Made by a program: the position numbers and the translations under genes
The notes under the pieces: generated by a model
Database searches by the model: none
Told to the model about the DNA's origin: nothing
What the model saw: only the letters and a program-made list of their open reading frames with translations
Assembly (NCBI GenBank): GCA_001931905.2
Contig: MSJI02000257.1
Span: 35,406-99,405 of the forward strand
From: Cladosporium sp. IMV 00045
Taxonomy: Eukaryota; Ascomycota; Dothideomycetes; Cladosporiales; Cladosporiaceae
DNA length: 64,000 nucleotides
Direction of reading: 5' to 3'
Shown: positions 46,034 through 56,376 of the stretch, piece after piece
Position numbering within the stretch: position 1 is the stretch's first letter
Layout of the letters: every line of letters starts with the position of its first letter

Positions 46034-47606
46034 GTCGGTTCTACTTGTTAGCGAGCAAGGCGCTTTGGCTTGGGTTGGCAGACTTGAGTGCTTTTGTCGG
46101 AATGCAACATTAGCGCGGGAGAGTCACACGGATGTTCAAGAAAGCGAATGGCGCATGCATGGAGTTATGGGGGGTTTAATGGGAAAGACAACTCTTTTTT
46201 TGATTTGGCTGCGCGACGCTTTGGGCCGTGCTGGTCTGGAGTGTATGATATTCCGGGATTCGCTGTATGCAAAATGTGATCAAGTGCTGCTTCAAGCATT
46301 GTGCGAAAGCTCAATCGCCTGATCCAGCCTTTTGATTTCGAAAATTGCATTGATTTTACATAAATCACTTCTCCCATCAATTCCATTCCTGGCCTTCAGC
46401 CATACCAGAGCCAGCCACCTCGTCAGCCAGCGGCCATCATCGGAAGAGAATCGGAGGAGCATCTCGGATGGCCCAAGCCCACACGCGCCGTCCCGCCCTC
46501 TCAGCAGGCTACAAAACTCTTCGCCGCGACGCGATCTCTTCTGGCTTTTCTTTCTTCATGATACCTAGGTCCCAAAATACCCTTGTACGATCATTACACC
46601 GTTGATCATAGCACATTCCCGAGTGACCAAGAGCAAGATAGTCATATCACCGCCTTTTATAATCTAGCCACTCTTTGCACAGGCGCCTTTAGTCGGGCGC
46701 CTGGAAGTGGAGTGGCGGGTTCGCTTGAGGCATACACTTCTTTTTCCTGTATATATCTTTATGTTGTGGGATGACGATGCTTTTACTGTGTCGAAGCCTT
46801 CGCTGCCAGCAGTATAGCTGTGGCTTTGCCGCTTTCTACGCAGAGGCATGTGCAGTATTTGACATCTGCCGATAAGCACTCTTGACGGTGCGTTACGCCA
46901 CTTGCCAACGGTTTTGACTGGAGACTGCACATTGAACTGCACTATGATAATACCTAGCATCTGCTCTGCCTGCAAGGTGAGCACACATGCCCTTTCAGGA
47001 GTACTTAGGTATTCATCAGAGTGCCTCGGCATTGTTTAAGTGCTCATATTCGATGTCTGACGTTATCATCTGACGATGGTCAATAGCTTCAGACTACATG
47101 ATTCGCACAGCCAGCATGCCGGCAGAGCGTCCAACAAGCAAGACCTTGTTTGTATCCTCCAATTACTGCTCTCGGGGTGTGCGTGTGCAACCTATCAAAT
47201 ACAGAAAGATTCTCATGATTATCCATGTTGGATGAGATGGCCAGCTCGGTTAGAGAAGAATCAACCTCAGCTCCAGCGATTTGATGTAAGGCGAAGGTGT
47301 TCATAGCATTGCATGATATATCTGACGAAAGCGCTTTTATATGCTACGCAAAACGAGGAGCTGAACCTTTTCTCTTTGTTTCATCTACAGGAAAGTAATC
47401 ATGACATCTAGCCCACCGTCCGATTTATTTCGTCGATTTGCCCCAATCCATGAATGGATGCAGCGCCCTTCGGTCCTTTAGATGGGCAGCTGTCGCGGCA
47501 TATTGGTAGGAAGAGGTCTTGCAAAATCATTGAAGAAAGCCACGCTCATTGCTTGTGAGAAACCCTGTGAATACATCGTCCAAACAACAAAAGCGCGATG
47601 GCATTG
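46034..47606. other. intergenic region between LST8 and the STAND/ankyrin gene (convergent)
   Basis: About 1.6 kb, unusually long for two convergent genes. No open frame here has a recognisable domain or joins into a longer protein through credible introns. Part is expected 3' UTR of LST8. Nothing further can be supported. Confidence 0.5.
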
Positions 47607-50337
47607 TCAAGAAGTCTCTAAGAACTGACGTACTTCATCATCTTGCTTTGCGGACCCGATTTTGAACTCCATTCCCGTGACAGCTTTAGGCCAGAATCGA
47701 GATATGAAACGTTTTGCAACGTCAATCGTATCTTTATCCTCTAAAAGCCGTACCACCCAGAAATCAGACCATATCCAATGCGGGTGATTCTCTTCACAGG
47801 CCCCGTCCATGCATTGCTTGTGACGATCGTATAAGTCTTCTGAGATTCTCCATTCGGAAATCACTTTCCACTTGTTGTCGATCAGGCATCTGTGTATTGA
47901 CTCGAACCAATGAATTCCATATCCGAACCCTGTGACGCCGTCAGGGCCCTTCAATCTGAGAACATCTTCTTGTTCATGGTTGCTGATAGGATAAGGGGAC
48001 ATGAAACTGCCTTGCTGTGCCGCGCTTTGCCACTGTGACTTCTCGTCTTGCATGCATTGCTGCTCGAGATTGAGTAAGAAGCGTCGCAGAAGGTCGGCTA
48101 TTGGACCATGATCATCTTGAGTGGACAAGAGAAGTTTCTTCGCATGATCGTGCGTTGAGCGCCCGCCCAGGGACCCTTGGTCCGACAAATCTTGACTGCG
48201 AAAGTCGTATGAAGGAGATGGAAGGACGTGAACGTCGTGTGGCCGCCACAAATGGCGTTCATGTGAATTTGGCTCCCAACAAATAGTATCCAACATGTGC
48301 TTCTTAGGTGGCCATGTCCCAGGTGGCAATCGTATTTTCCACGTCTGGATCTTAGTCTCATGCCAGATGCGCATACCTAGGCTAGAATCATCGAGCAGGT
48401 ACAATCCTTCAACCCCGAATGTGGAACCTTTCAGCCATGGATATCGGTGCCCTTTGTTAGCCAAGCACCTCTGCGAACGTGTCTCGCTGGAGACGTATTC
48501 CTGTAAAGAGCGACCTGAATTCGCGATGATGACGCCCCACTGCCGTATCGCAGAATTCAGTATGGTTTGCTTTTGCAGCTCCCATACTTCCTCTTCCTCT
48601 TTTTCATACATGTACGTGACACATTGAAAGCTCATCAACGTTTGCAACATGCAAGCCAGCGGTGTTTGACACGACGAGGTGGCAGCGCTGATGTTTGCTC
48701 CTGCTTCCAGCAAACCTATCAGCATTCTTGAGTGGTCTCTGAGGCAATCAGTTATGTGTTCTGCAGAGCCAAAGTTCCATTCGACGATCTCACGCATCAC
48801 ACTCCACCGCAACCAATACCCAAAACGTTCGGCGGTCCAATGTAGCGCTGTTTTGCCTCGGCCGTCCTTGTGCAATGCTAATTGCTCGGTGGTGTCAGCA
48901 TTCACCATGTCTGTAAAAAGGCTTGCAGACCAGTGGCGAGTATTCACTGCAACATCAAATCTCTCTTTAAAAGGTCGCAGGGCGATTGGGAGTATTTGAC
49001 TTCCAGTAATGGCTTGAAGAGAGGCTTTGGTCAGCAACTCGTTGTCTCCGACGGACTGTTCACTGTTTAGTGGAGCAGGTGCTGTACGATGTTGGTGAAC
49101 ACCTTGGCTGTCTAGGTCGACTTCAAGCCCATACGTGCCAATGAAAAGCCGGTACATTGCGTCCGCCCTGCGAAAATTGCTGTGACGAAAGTCAGAAGAG
49201 AAGCTTTCGAGACGAATAAATTCTTGCAATGCGTTGCGGAGGGTTGTCTCTTCACGCAGTGAAGGACATCTATGAAGTAAGAAGTCACATAGCTCCGAGC
49301 TTCCAAAAATTGCTGCAATCTATGAGGAAACATTATCAGTCGTCCGTTTGAAATATTCGTAGTGTGCAAAACGCACCGTAAAGACATCTCTGCCATACTC
49401 CGGAGTGCCTTCATGGTCTCTCACAGACAATTGTCCCAAGTCCAAAAGCCTCTGAACGGCACTGACATTACCAGAACGTACAACCTGGAAGGCAAAGGAG
49501 TCATGGGGCCTGTAATTCACAGGTTGCAACTGAAACATCCAGCCACTTCCAGCATCGAGCATGCCGAATTCCCAGACACAGTCCGAGAACCAGCGAGGGA
49601 GAGAGACTCGAAATTTCCGCCGCAAAGGCCGGTTTGAATACCGTTGCGACGCATTCTGGCTCGTAAGATTGCGGCTATCAGAATCGGAGGAGTGTTTCAT
49701 GCTAGTGGAGCGGCCCCTTGTAACAGCGGTGGATGAGCGGATGAAGCCCGCGGTGTTTCTCGCATTTAGTCGGTCCTCGATTTGGCGCAGTTGATCGCGG
49801 TACGCAAGAAGTATCTGATTCTGAGCCTGCAAAACTGCATTGTTCCTTGCAGCTTCGAGAATAGAATGGGAGCTTCCTGAGTTAGCATGGGTAGCCACTC
49901 TTCTGTGGTAGATGGACTTACTGGTAGTAACTTAAACAGGCAGTCAGTAGAGAACCCTTGGCGCGTTCCATATCTTCCAGCAGATGCTTGATCTCTGGTT
50001 CCTTGAACGCCGTGTATAGTCTGCCAGCGAGGCGTGATCTGTTCATGAGACTGCCCATCTTGTCCACAGAGGTCTGTATCTTTGCAATCATGCGTGCGCA
50101 TTTCGACACGCATATCTCGAGGAGGTCGTCTCCGAGAATGTAGTCCTGTCGATGCGACTCAAGAAGACGCAGATTCATTGATAAGATTTGCAGCTCTTCG
50201 CATAGATCGGCCACAGTGTCAGGCGCCTCCCGGCTGGCACTGTAGAAGCTCTTCAGTTTCTGTGTACTCTCTATGAGCTGCATAGACAGTGAGATCAGAC
50301 CGGCTCCGCTGGCGACAGCCCCAAAGATCTCCGCCAT
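47607..50337 (-). CDS. STAND-type fungal N-terminal domain plus ankyrin-like repeats, no NTPase
   Basis: Exons: 50337-49922, about 49872-49377, and 49319-47607; about 874 aa. The second intron (49320-49376, donor GTGCGT) is clear and joins GRDVFT to IAAIFGSSELCDFLLHR. The first intron is less certain: the donor GTAAGT at 49921 is good, a CTAAC branch lies inside, and the acceptor GAAG giving a 49-bp intron keeps the frame. The N-terminal 140 residues (MAEIFGAVASGAGLISLSMQLIEST... CEELQILSMNLRLLESHR) match the helical N-terminal domain found on fungal STAND/NLR-like proteins. A Ser-rich linker and a SesB-unrelated central region follow, then ankyrin-like units (GKTALHWTAERFGY; LIGLLEAGANISAATSSCQTPLACMLQ). 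No NACHT or NB-ARC P-loop is visible. Likely a cytosolic recognition or incompatibility-related protein; function unknown. Confidence 0.8.
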
Positions 50338-51129
50338 CGTGGAAGTGAGTTTTCAGATTCGTCCGAATTTGCGATGGGTAATTGCAAGAAGTGAGCGTGT
50401 GAAGGAGGGAAGTGGAAAACATGAGTCCGCTAGCAAAGGGAAGGGAAGCAGACCGTTTTACTATGGGTGCGAGGCTGAGCTGATGAGAGCTGGACCGCCA
50501 CTCAGCAGTATCTGCGAGGCTGTGAGGCTGTGAGGATGTGCATATCTCGACCTCGCTTGATGCCTTAATGCTGCCGGCGCGTCCAATAGGATAGAAGACT
50601 ACATGGGTACCGCCTAGGCGCCTGACCGGCGCTCACGGATAAGTCCAACGCGTTTGGCTACTATTGCAGGTAGCATCAAGCAGCAACGAAATCAATAATG
50701 TCTCTGTCGTATGTTGAAGGACAGGAGATGGAGGTTGACGGCACAGCCAAGGATTATGAGTAGGAATCATCCATCCGGTGATCTACCGGCCCGGGTGGGT
50801 CTCAATTGGCACCTCGCACGTGCTCCGAGGTCAATTCTGTCAAGTCCGTTCTGCCAGCCTTATCATCCAGCCCTATGCCATCAAGAGCAAGATCTACACA
50901 TATTTCAACGCTACAAGAGGCTACGGTAGAGAACGGACATTCGGCCGCTCCTAATCAATACATGACATCTGGGCGGCTGCGTCATAGATCGTAATATCAG
51001 ATACCCTGCTGGCGATCGCGCTACTGCTGTAAGGCACACGCGTAAATGCTAGACGACATCTCACCACTTTTTCTTTGAGCCTGAGAGAATGCTGGACATT
51101 CTCTAAACTATCCTTTGGAAGTCGCTGGG
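50338..51129. other. intergenic region between divergent STAND/ankyrin and esterase genes
   Basis: About 790 bp, holding both promoters. No gene is supported. Confidence 0.5.
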
Positions 51130-52182
51130 ATGTTTGTCTTGCGCAACATATTCGCCGTACTGGCATGCATCCAATACAGCCTGGCAGCCGGATCTCTACC
51201 AGACGGTGTTTCTCCAGGCGGCAAGAGCAGCGACTTGAGCATCACACTATCAGGCGGCGACGAGCGCGACTATCTCCTGCACATTCCTAGGAATTACGAT
51301 GAGAACACGCCCACGGGATTGATCTTCGCCTACGCCGGGCGTGGAAGCGATAATGCCCACACGGAATCCTTCACCAGACTCTCCGACCCTTCATTCAACC
51401 GAGATATGATAGTCGTCTACCCGCAGGGCACCATAGATCGCAGTGGAGAGGATGTGTGGGAAGGCGACCCCAATGCGGACGTGGACGATATTGGCTTCAC
51501 GATGGAGCTTCTCGACGAGCTGATGGAGACTTACGCTATTGACGAGAACAAAATCTACGCCACTGGCATGAGCAACGGCGGTGGATTTGTCGCCAACCAT
51601 CTGGCTTGCGATGAGGATGCTTCGCAGAGGTTCGCGGCTTTCGGTGCAGTGTCTGCTGCCTATTACCAGTTCAGAGACGCCAGCCGGCGAGCGTGCGATG
51701 CTGAGACAGTGAAGATCACATGCAAGAACGACGGCAACAAAGTTGCTCTACTGGACATCCATGGCGGTCAAGACGATACCATCCCATACGAGGGAGGGTA
51801 CCGCCGCCGTGCTTGCTTGCCCTCAATCCCACACTTCGTCACATCCTGGGCGGAGCGCAATGGTATGAACTCCACCAACCAGACCGAGGAAGCCTTCGGC
51901 GGAGACGCAGTGCACTACTCATTCGGCGAGGATGAGGCCGCTGGAATGGTCCAGTCTTACTATGTCCCGACATTGGGACATCTCTGGGCTTCGGGCAACA
52001 ACGGAGAAGTCGTCAACGCGACGACTCTTCTCATGAACTTCTTCAATGACTGGACGTTGGACGCACGCGACACGGCCGCCGAATCACTCCCAGAAAGCGG
52101 TGGAAGCGTTGTCTTGCATACGAACGTTCTCTTACTGGCATCTTGCCTGACCGTGGCGTCGGTTGTTCTTCAACTTCTATGA
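51130..52182 (+). CDS. CE1-type feruloyl esterase / PHB-depolymerase-like protein, GPI-anchored
   Basis: A single exon of 350 aa starting at the ATG at 51130, which gives a typical signal peptide (MFVLRNIFAVLACIQYSLAAG); the frame is open a few codons upstream but without an ATG. Catalytic residues of the esterase fold: Ser in GMSNGGG (residues near 153), Asp in HGGQDDTIPY, His in TLGHLWAS. Eight or so Cys fit the disulfide-bonded secreted family. The last 25 residues (VVLHTNVLLLASCLTVASVVLQLL) are hydrophobic and preceded by small residues (ESGGS), which reads as a GPI-attachment signal. Most fungal homologues are released into the medium, so surface retention is a difference worth noting. 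The substrate is probably a feruloylated or acetylated polysaccharide or a polyester; it cannot be fixed from sequence. Confidence 0.88.
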   Translation: MFVLRNIFAVLACIQYSLAAGSLPDGVSPGGKSSDLSITLSGGDERDYLLHIPRNYDENTPTGLIFAYAGRGSDNAHTESFTRLSDPSFNRDMIVVYPQGTIDRSGEDVWEGDPNADVDDIGFTMELLDELMETYAIDENKIYATGMSNGGGFVANHLACDEDASQRFAAFGAVSAAYYQFRDASRRACDAETVKITCKNDGNKVALLDIHGGQDDTIPYEGGYRRRACLPSIPHFVTSWAERNGMNSTNQTEEAFGGDAVHYSFGEDEAAGMVQSYYVPTLGHLWASGNNGEVVNATTLLMNFFNDWTLDARDTAAESLPESGGSVVLHTNVLLLASCLTVASVVLQLL

Positions 52183-52760
52183 GTCCACAGCGATCTTTTT
52201 TCCCTTTTCTGATACACATTTTGTAATTTAGCGAGCATATTCTTCGAGCGACAGCGATGAAGGCATTGGGTTCGTGGCGCAAATCTTTTCTTTACTACCT
52301 ACATGGATACACGAGCATAGAATTTACTAATAGCATCAACTTTTCACTAGCGCGAAGGTTGCACAACAGCCTTCTCAAAACGAAACCTCACCTCCTAAAC
52401 GCATCGAACACTCAATAAAATTTTATTGACAACTGCGACACCATGTTCCAATCGTATTCCATCCATCGCAAGTATACATCCGCTATTGTACCAGTGCTGA
52501 CTCGTCGGTGGGTCACATAACGTCATAAAGCTTTTTGCAAATAAACTTTTATCGACTCAGTATAAAGACAACCACGCCCTCTATACCAGTGCACGCCATT
52601 GATTAATATCTCGAGGAAGACGTATTTACTACCGGCTAGACTGCACGGCCACTCTCTTCTGATTCTTGTCTTGGAGCACTTGTCTCTCGTTCACTATCTC
52701 ACTGTCAATTTATACCTCAATAATCCCACAAGAAAATCTTTAAAACACGGTTACTAGACA
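52183..52760. other. intergenic region between esterase and SET-domain genes
   Basis: About 580 bp, AT-rich, with no supported gene. Confidence 0.5.
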
Positions 52761-53494
52761 ATGACAATGTCCGCGGGCGATCGGGAATCGACCCCAAACG
52801 ATCCGAATGAGCCCGCCGTGCCACTCGCACGCTGCGAACATTTATATCTGAAAACAACACCAGAAAAGGGTAAGTTTCCAACCTATCTCCATGCGCCACC
52901 AATCCCAACATCCATCACGACATCCAAGTCCAATATCCCCAGAAATACAAGACAAGACAAAGCAAGAAGAAATCTTGAGATAAATAACCTGATTAACATT
53001 TTCGACCAGGCCGCGGCGTCTTCACATCCGCGCCCCTCCCCGCCTCAACAATCCTCGAAACCAGTCCCGTCCTGCCCCTAACCCCCACCGAAACCACAAC
53101 CCACATCTCCCGCACAACCCTCCACCACTACACCTACAACTGGCCCCTCACCGCCTCCAACCCTTCCAACCCCCCACCCAAACCTCAACCCGCGCAGCAA
53201 CAAACGCAAACCCAAGCCCTCATCCTCGGCCTCGGCAGCATGTTCAACCACAGCACTCTCCACCAAAACGTGGGCTGGACGCGGGATTTGGAGCGCGAGG
53301 TTATCGTTTACCGCACGCTCAGAGATGTCGCAGCGGGCGAGGAGTTGTGTATTTCGTACGGAGCGCCGGGACGGTTGACGTTTGTGGATGCTGAGGCGGA
53401 GGAAGTGAGGAAGAGGGAAGAGGAGGAGGAGAGGAGGGAGGTGGAGAGTGTGAGGAATGGGGGGTTGGGGGGGTTGGGGGGGATTGAGTTGTGA
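52761..53494 (+). CDS. small SET-domain protein, putative lysine methyltransferase
   Basis: Exons 52761-52869 and 53010-53494 (140-bp intron) give 197 aa. Splicing at G|GTAAGT and CCAG|GC creates GRGVFTSAPLPASTILETSPVLPL, the first SET motif, which is split by the intron. The second half has the SET core: LGSMFNHSTLHQNVGW and RTLRDVAAGEELCISYG, including the NHS and the conserved Tyr of the active site. There is no pre-SET or post-SET Cys cluster. This short form is a fungal group with unknown substrate. The C-terminus is Glu-rich, then GGLGGLGGIEL, encoded by runs of six to seven G. The 5' half is C-rich and the 3' half G-rich on the coding strand. Confidence 0.85.
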
Positions 53495-53546
53495 TGGTTA
53501 TTTTTCTGGGATTTATTTTTTGGGGGGTTAGGGACTTGTGGGGGGG
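53459..53546 (+). other. G-run cluster, possible G-quadruplex-forming DNA
   Basis: Across the stop codon of the SET gene the plus strand contains G-runs of 6, 7 and 7 separated by TT, and 40 bases further runs of 6, 3 and 7. Runs this long can supply four or more GGG tracts within 25 bases, which meets the usual intramolecular G4 pattern. The flanks are T-rich, giving strong strand asymmetry. Confidence 0.6.
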
Positions 53547-54118
53547 TTTTTTTATTGCTTTGGTCTTTTTTTGGTTGCTCAGGGGCTGTGAGCAGGGCGG
53601 ATGGAGAGGTGAAGTGAAGAAGACTGCTAGGAGGAGTTTTGTTTGGGTTGTTTGGTCGGTTTTTTTTTTTGTCTTCCCTTTTGAAGAGAGTCTGTTTTCT
53701 GCTTTGCGCAATTAGCGAGGTTGCAAGTACTGTTTTGACATTCATCGAAATAAACCGATAGATTGCTCGTCCCAAGACTACGGTACATGGCTCATGCCAC
53801 GGTCGAGGTTGAAAAGAGCAAAAAGCAATCCGAATTCATGTGCTGGAAGAATTCCCAGCCTCGAAAAGTTTACTGCATTTCGTTGTGTTTGTAGTCGGGA
53901 AAACTTTTTTATCGTATCGTCAAGGCTGTTTTTCGAGACCAGTTCGAAAGGCCCTACGTAATCTTTAGGTACATCATGTAATTCGCAAAACTCCTCCCTT
54001 TCATGCGTAACATCGCTTATTTTCGTACATTCGTCATATTTCCATCTTTCTCTTTTTCCCTGAGATCCCTTGATGCGCAGCAATGGCAGCCAACCGTGCT
54101 GTTTCTACCTTACAACCA
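53495..54118. other. 3' region between convergent genes
   Basis: About 620 bp. The left half is G/T-rich (3' flank of the SET gene). On the minus strand 54083-53778 is open for 101 codons with protein-like composition but starts only at CTG and has no visible splice link; I do not call it. Confidence 0.5.
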
Positions 54119-55912
54119 TCACAATCTGGCATTCCCACGTTCCACCCTCCCACTCCTGACCCGCTGAGAAGCCATGTCTGCTCTCCTCACGCCATCGGGC
54201 GAGCGCCTGCGCTGCCTGCCGAGCATAGACGGAGTAATCCCGATACTCATCCACCAGTCATCAGGAACGTCCTGTCGTTGCGCCAGTCGTTGCACAACAC
54301 GGCGTGTGTGCTGGAAAGACTCATCGTCGCTGTCGATTTCATTCAACACGACATCCAAGGGCGGCGAGACGGGGTGCGCGGAAGGTGGGTCGCGGGATGT
54401 CGTGACGTTTTGTCGTGGGCGTTGGGTTTGCTGTGGAGGGCTGCGGGAGCGACCAAGAAATCGATCCGCCTCGTCACCGGTAATTGCGAAAAGCCGCGCG
54501 CGGCCCTCGGGGGTGTGCATGGCTTGGTCCGCTAATCGGAAGCCGATGTCTATGTCTGTGGGCGTTTCTCCTGGCGCGAATTGACGCCGCAGTTCGGCCT
54601 GGAGGTTGGCTATGCGCTCTCGCCCTTCCGCGGTTCGTGCTTCGTGGTAATACATGTCGCGGGCGAAAGATTCGGCTTCCGTGATGTCTTCATCTTCTGT
54701 ACAGGGAACGTCGCCCGCGTCGATAGAAGTGGCGGAGTCGCTTTGGGTGTCTGCATCATCGTCTTCTGTTGATCGACGACGGCTACTACCAGAGGATGTG
54801 TCCTGCTCTGGTTCTGTGATGGCCGTGTCCCTGCTGGAAGCGAACGAACTTGTGGCTGGCTGTGCGGTGAAACTACTATCAGTGCTTGGCAGAGTCGTAT
54901 CGGGTTCAATTGTAGCTTCCATGATCTCCCAAGCATCCTGTGGTAAAGGTGATGGGCTGCGATTGCGATCTCCCAGTCCGTTTACAGGGGATTCGGGCCT
55001 CCAGGACACACGCAGAGGATGTGACGGACGCGTGATAGGGAATCCATCCTCTCTGGTAGAAATATCCTCATTGTCTGGCTCCGACTGATCCAAGGGTGGT
55101 GTGGGAAGCACAGTTCGGGGTGTATGTTCGTGAGCTCTAGATTCTGATGATTCGCCCGTAGGCTGATGTTCATCAGATACAGGCTCCGTGGGCAGAGGCA
55201 AGTTAGATATAATACTATGGAGCGACGGCCGATTCGTTTGTCCAGCTCTGGCGGTCTCTAACAGGGTGCGCCGAATGCTCTCAGTCCAAGGATCATCGTG
55301 ATGTTCGCTGGAGCTTTCTCCATGAAAGGCTCGGTCATGTCGTTGAAGGCGCTCTGCTCGTGTACTCAGATCCTCCAAGGTATCTCTGAGCTCGCGCTCT
55401 CTTTGGTCCAAAGTGTAGTAGTTGCGCGAATGAGGGACTGGAGGTGGTGGTGGGGGTGGGGGTAGACTTCGGGAGACCTCGAGCAAGGTGGATATGGGCG
55501 GAACACCGTTGCGCCTCTGATTGCGCAGAGAAGCGGGCAGTGGCGCTGGGGGAGGCGAACGCTCGAGACGAGGCGGAGCTATTGTAGAATCGGTGTATGG
55601 TAGTCTACGATTGCGATTTCTGCCGTGGACTGAGTGACGACGGCGGATGGAGGAACGAGAAGCGGCGGTGGGATCGCATTTGAGGGTCGAATTTTTCTTC
55701 TCGTCTGGATCGCGCCAGATGCTATTTAGTGCAAATGATGGTCAGCATGACGGAAATAAAAAAAAATAAAAATAAATGCCACAAGCACGTGTTTGCCGAG
55801 TCAGGCACGGGCGAGTCGCGCTGAGGGAGCTTGGGCAGGTGCGAGCAGCGACAGCTGACGCGCGCGCGACGACGGCGGTAACTGGAGTGAAGGGAACATA
55901 CGGGAGACCCAT
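54119..55912 (-). CDS. disordered protein of unknown function, 11-nt first coding exon
   Basis: I do not recognise this gene. The model is exon 1 at 55912-55902 (11 bases, ATG GGT CTC CC), a 180-bp intron with a GTATGT donor, and exon 2 at 55721-54119, 537 aa. The join reads MGLPIWRDPDEKKNSTLKCDP, and the exon 2 frame is open all the way. The protein is Arg/Ser-rich at the start (SRSSIRRRHSVHGRNRNRR), has a poly-Pro tract (about residues 80-90), a short helical region (YYTLDQRERELRDTLEDLSTRAERLQRHDRAFH), a long acidic Ser/Thr-rich centre, and a more ordered C-terminal part (RDMYYHEARTAEGRERIANLQAELRRQF; DDWWMSIGITPSMLGRQRRRSPD). The DDWWMSIGITPSMLGR motif near the C-terminus looks conserved. 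Divergent from FOL3. Confidence 0.7.
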
Positions 55913-56376
55913 GGCGGCGGTGGAGAATGTTTTTAAGCAGGTTTATTTGGATGTTGTTGGTATGCGATTGACTTTTGGCGGGGGATGGCGATGACCTTGG
56001 GCGTGGAGGGATTGGCTGGGGATGATGGAGATGGGCGTCGCTTGCCTCTTTCTTTGGGGGAGTTTGATGAGCGCGTGCTACATCAAGCCAGTCGCGACCT
56101 TTTGCGGAGAGAAGGGTCCCGGCAACGGAAACGGCGACGGGAGGGACGGTCCGTTAAAGCTCACGCTTTTCCTCTCCGGGACATCAAGTCCCCGACTGGC
56201 AGTTCACGCCCTGCGAATGTTGGACGTCGAGGCACGGACGGGCGATAATGCGAGGCGGTGGATTGCGGTTAGAGATGATATTAGACACATCAACATGACA
56301 CGATAGCATACTCAGCATATCTCTTTTCAATGGATCTGGTTATTCTCGAACACTTTCTTTCCACACTTCCCACACA
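55913..56376. promoter_or_regulatory. shared upstream region of two divergent genes
   Basis: The 464-bp spacer between the start of the disordered-protein gene and FOL3. It must carry both promoters. No gene is supported, and I do not recognise specific factor sites. Confidence 0.5.

Noticed and set aside
49903..49921. A 19-base intron in the STAND/ankyrin gene (donor GTAAGT, acceptor CCACAG)
   Set aside because: It keeps the frame but is too short to splice; a 49-bp intron with a CTAAC branch site is preferred.
53778..54083. A 101-codon minus-strand frame downstream of the disordered-protein gene
   Set aside because: Protein-like composition, but it begins with CTG, has no ATG near its start and no credible splice to the upstream gene; more likely 3' UTR.
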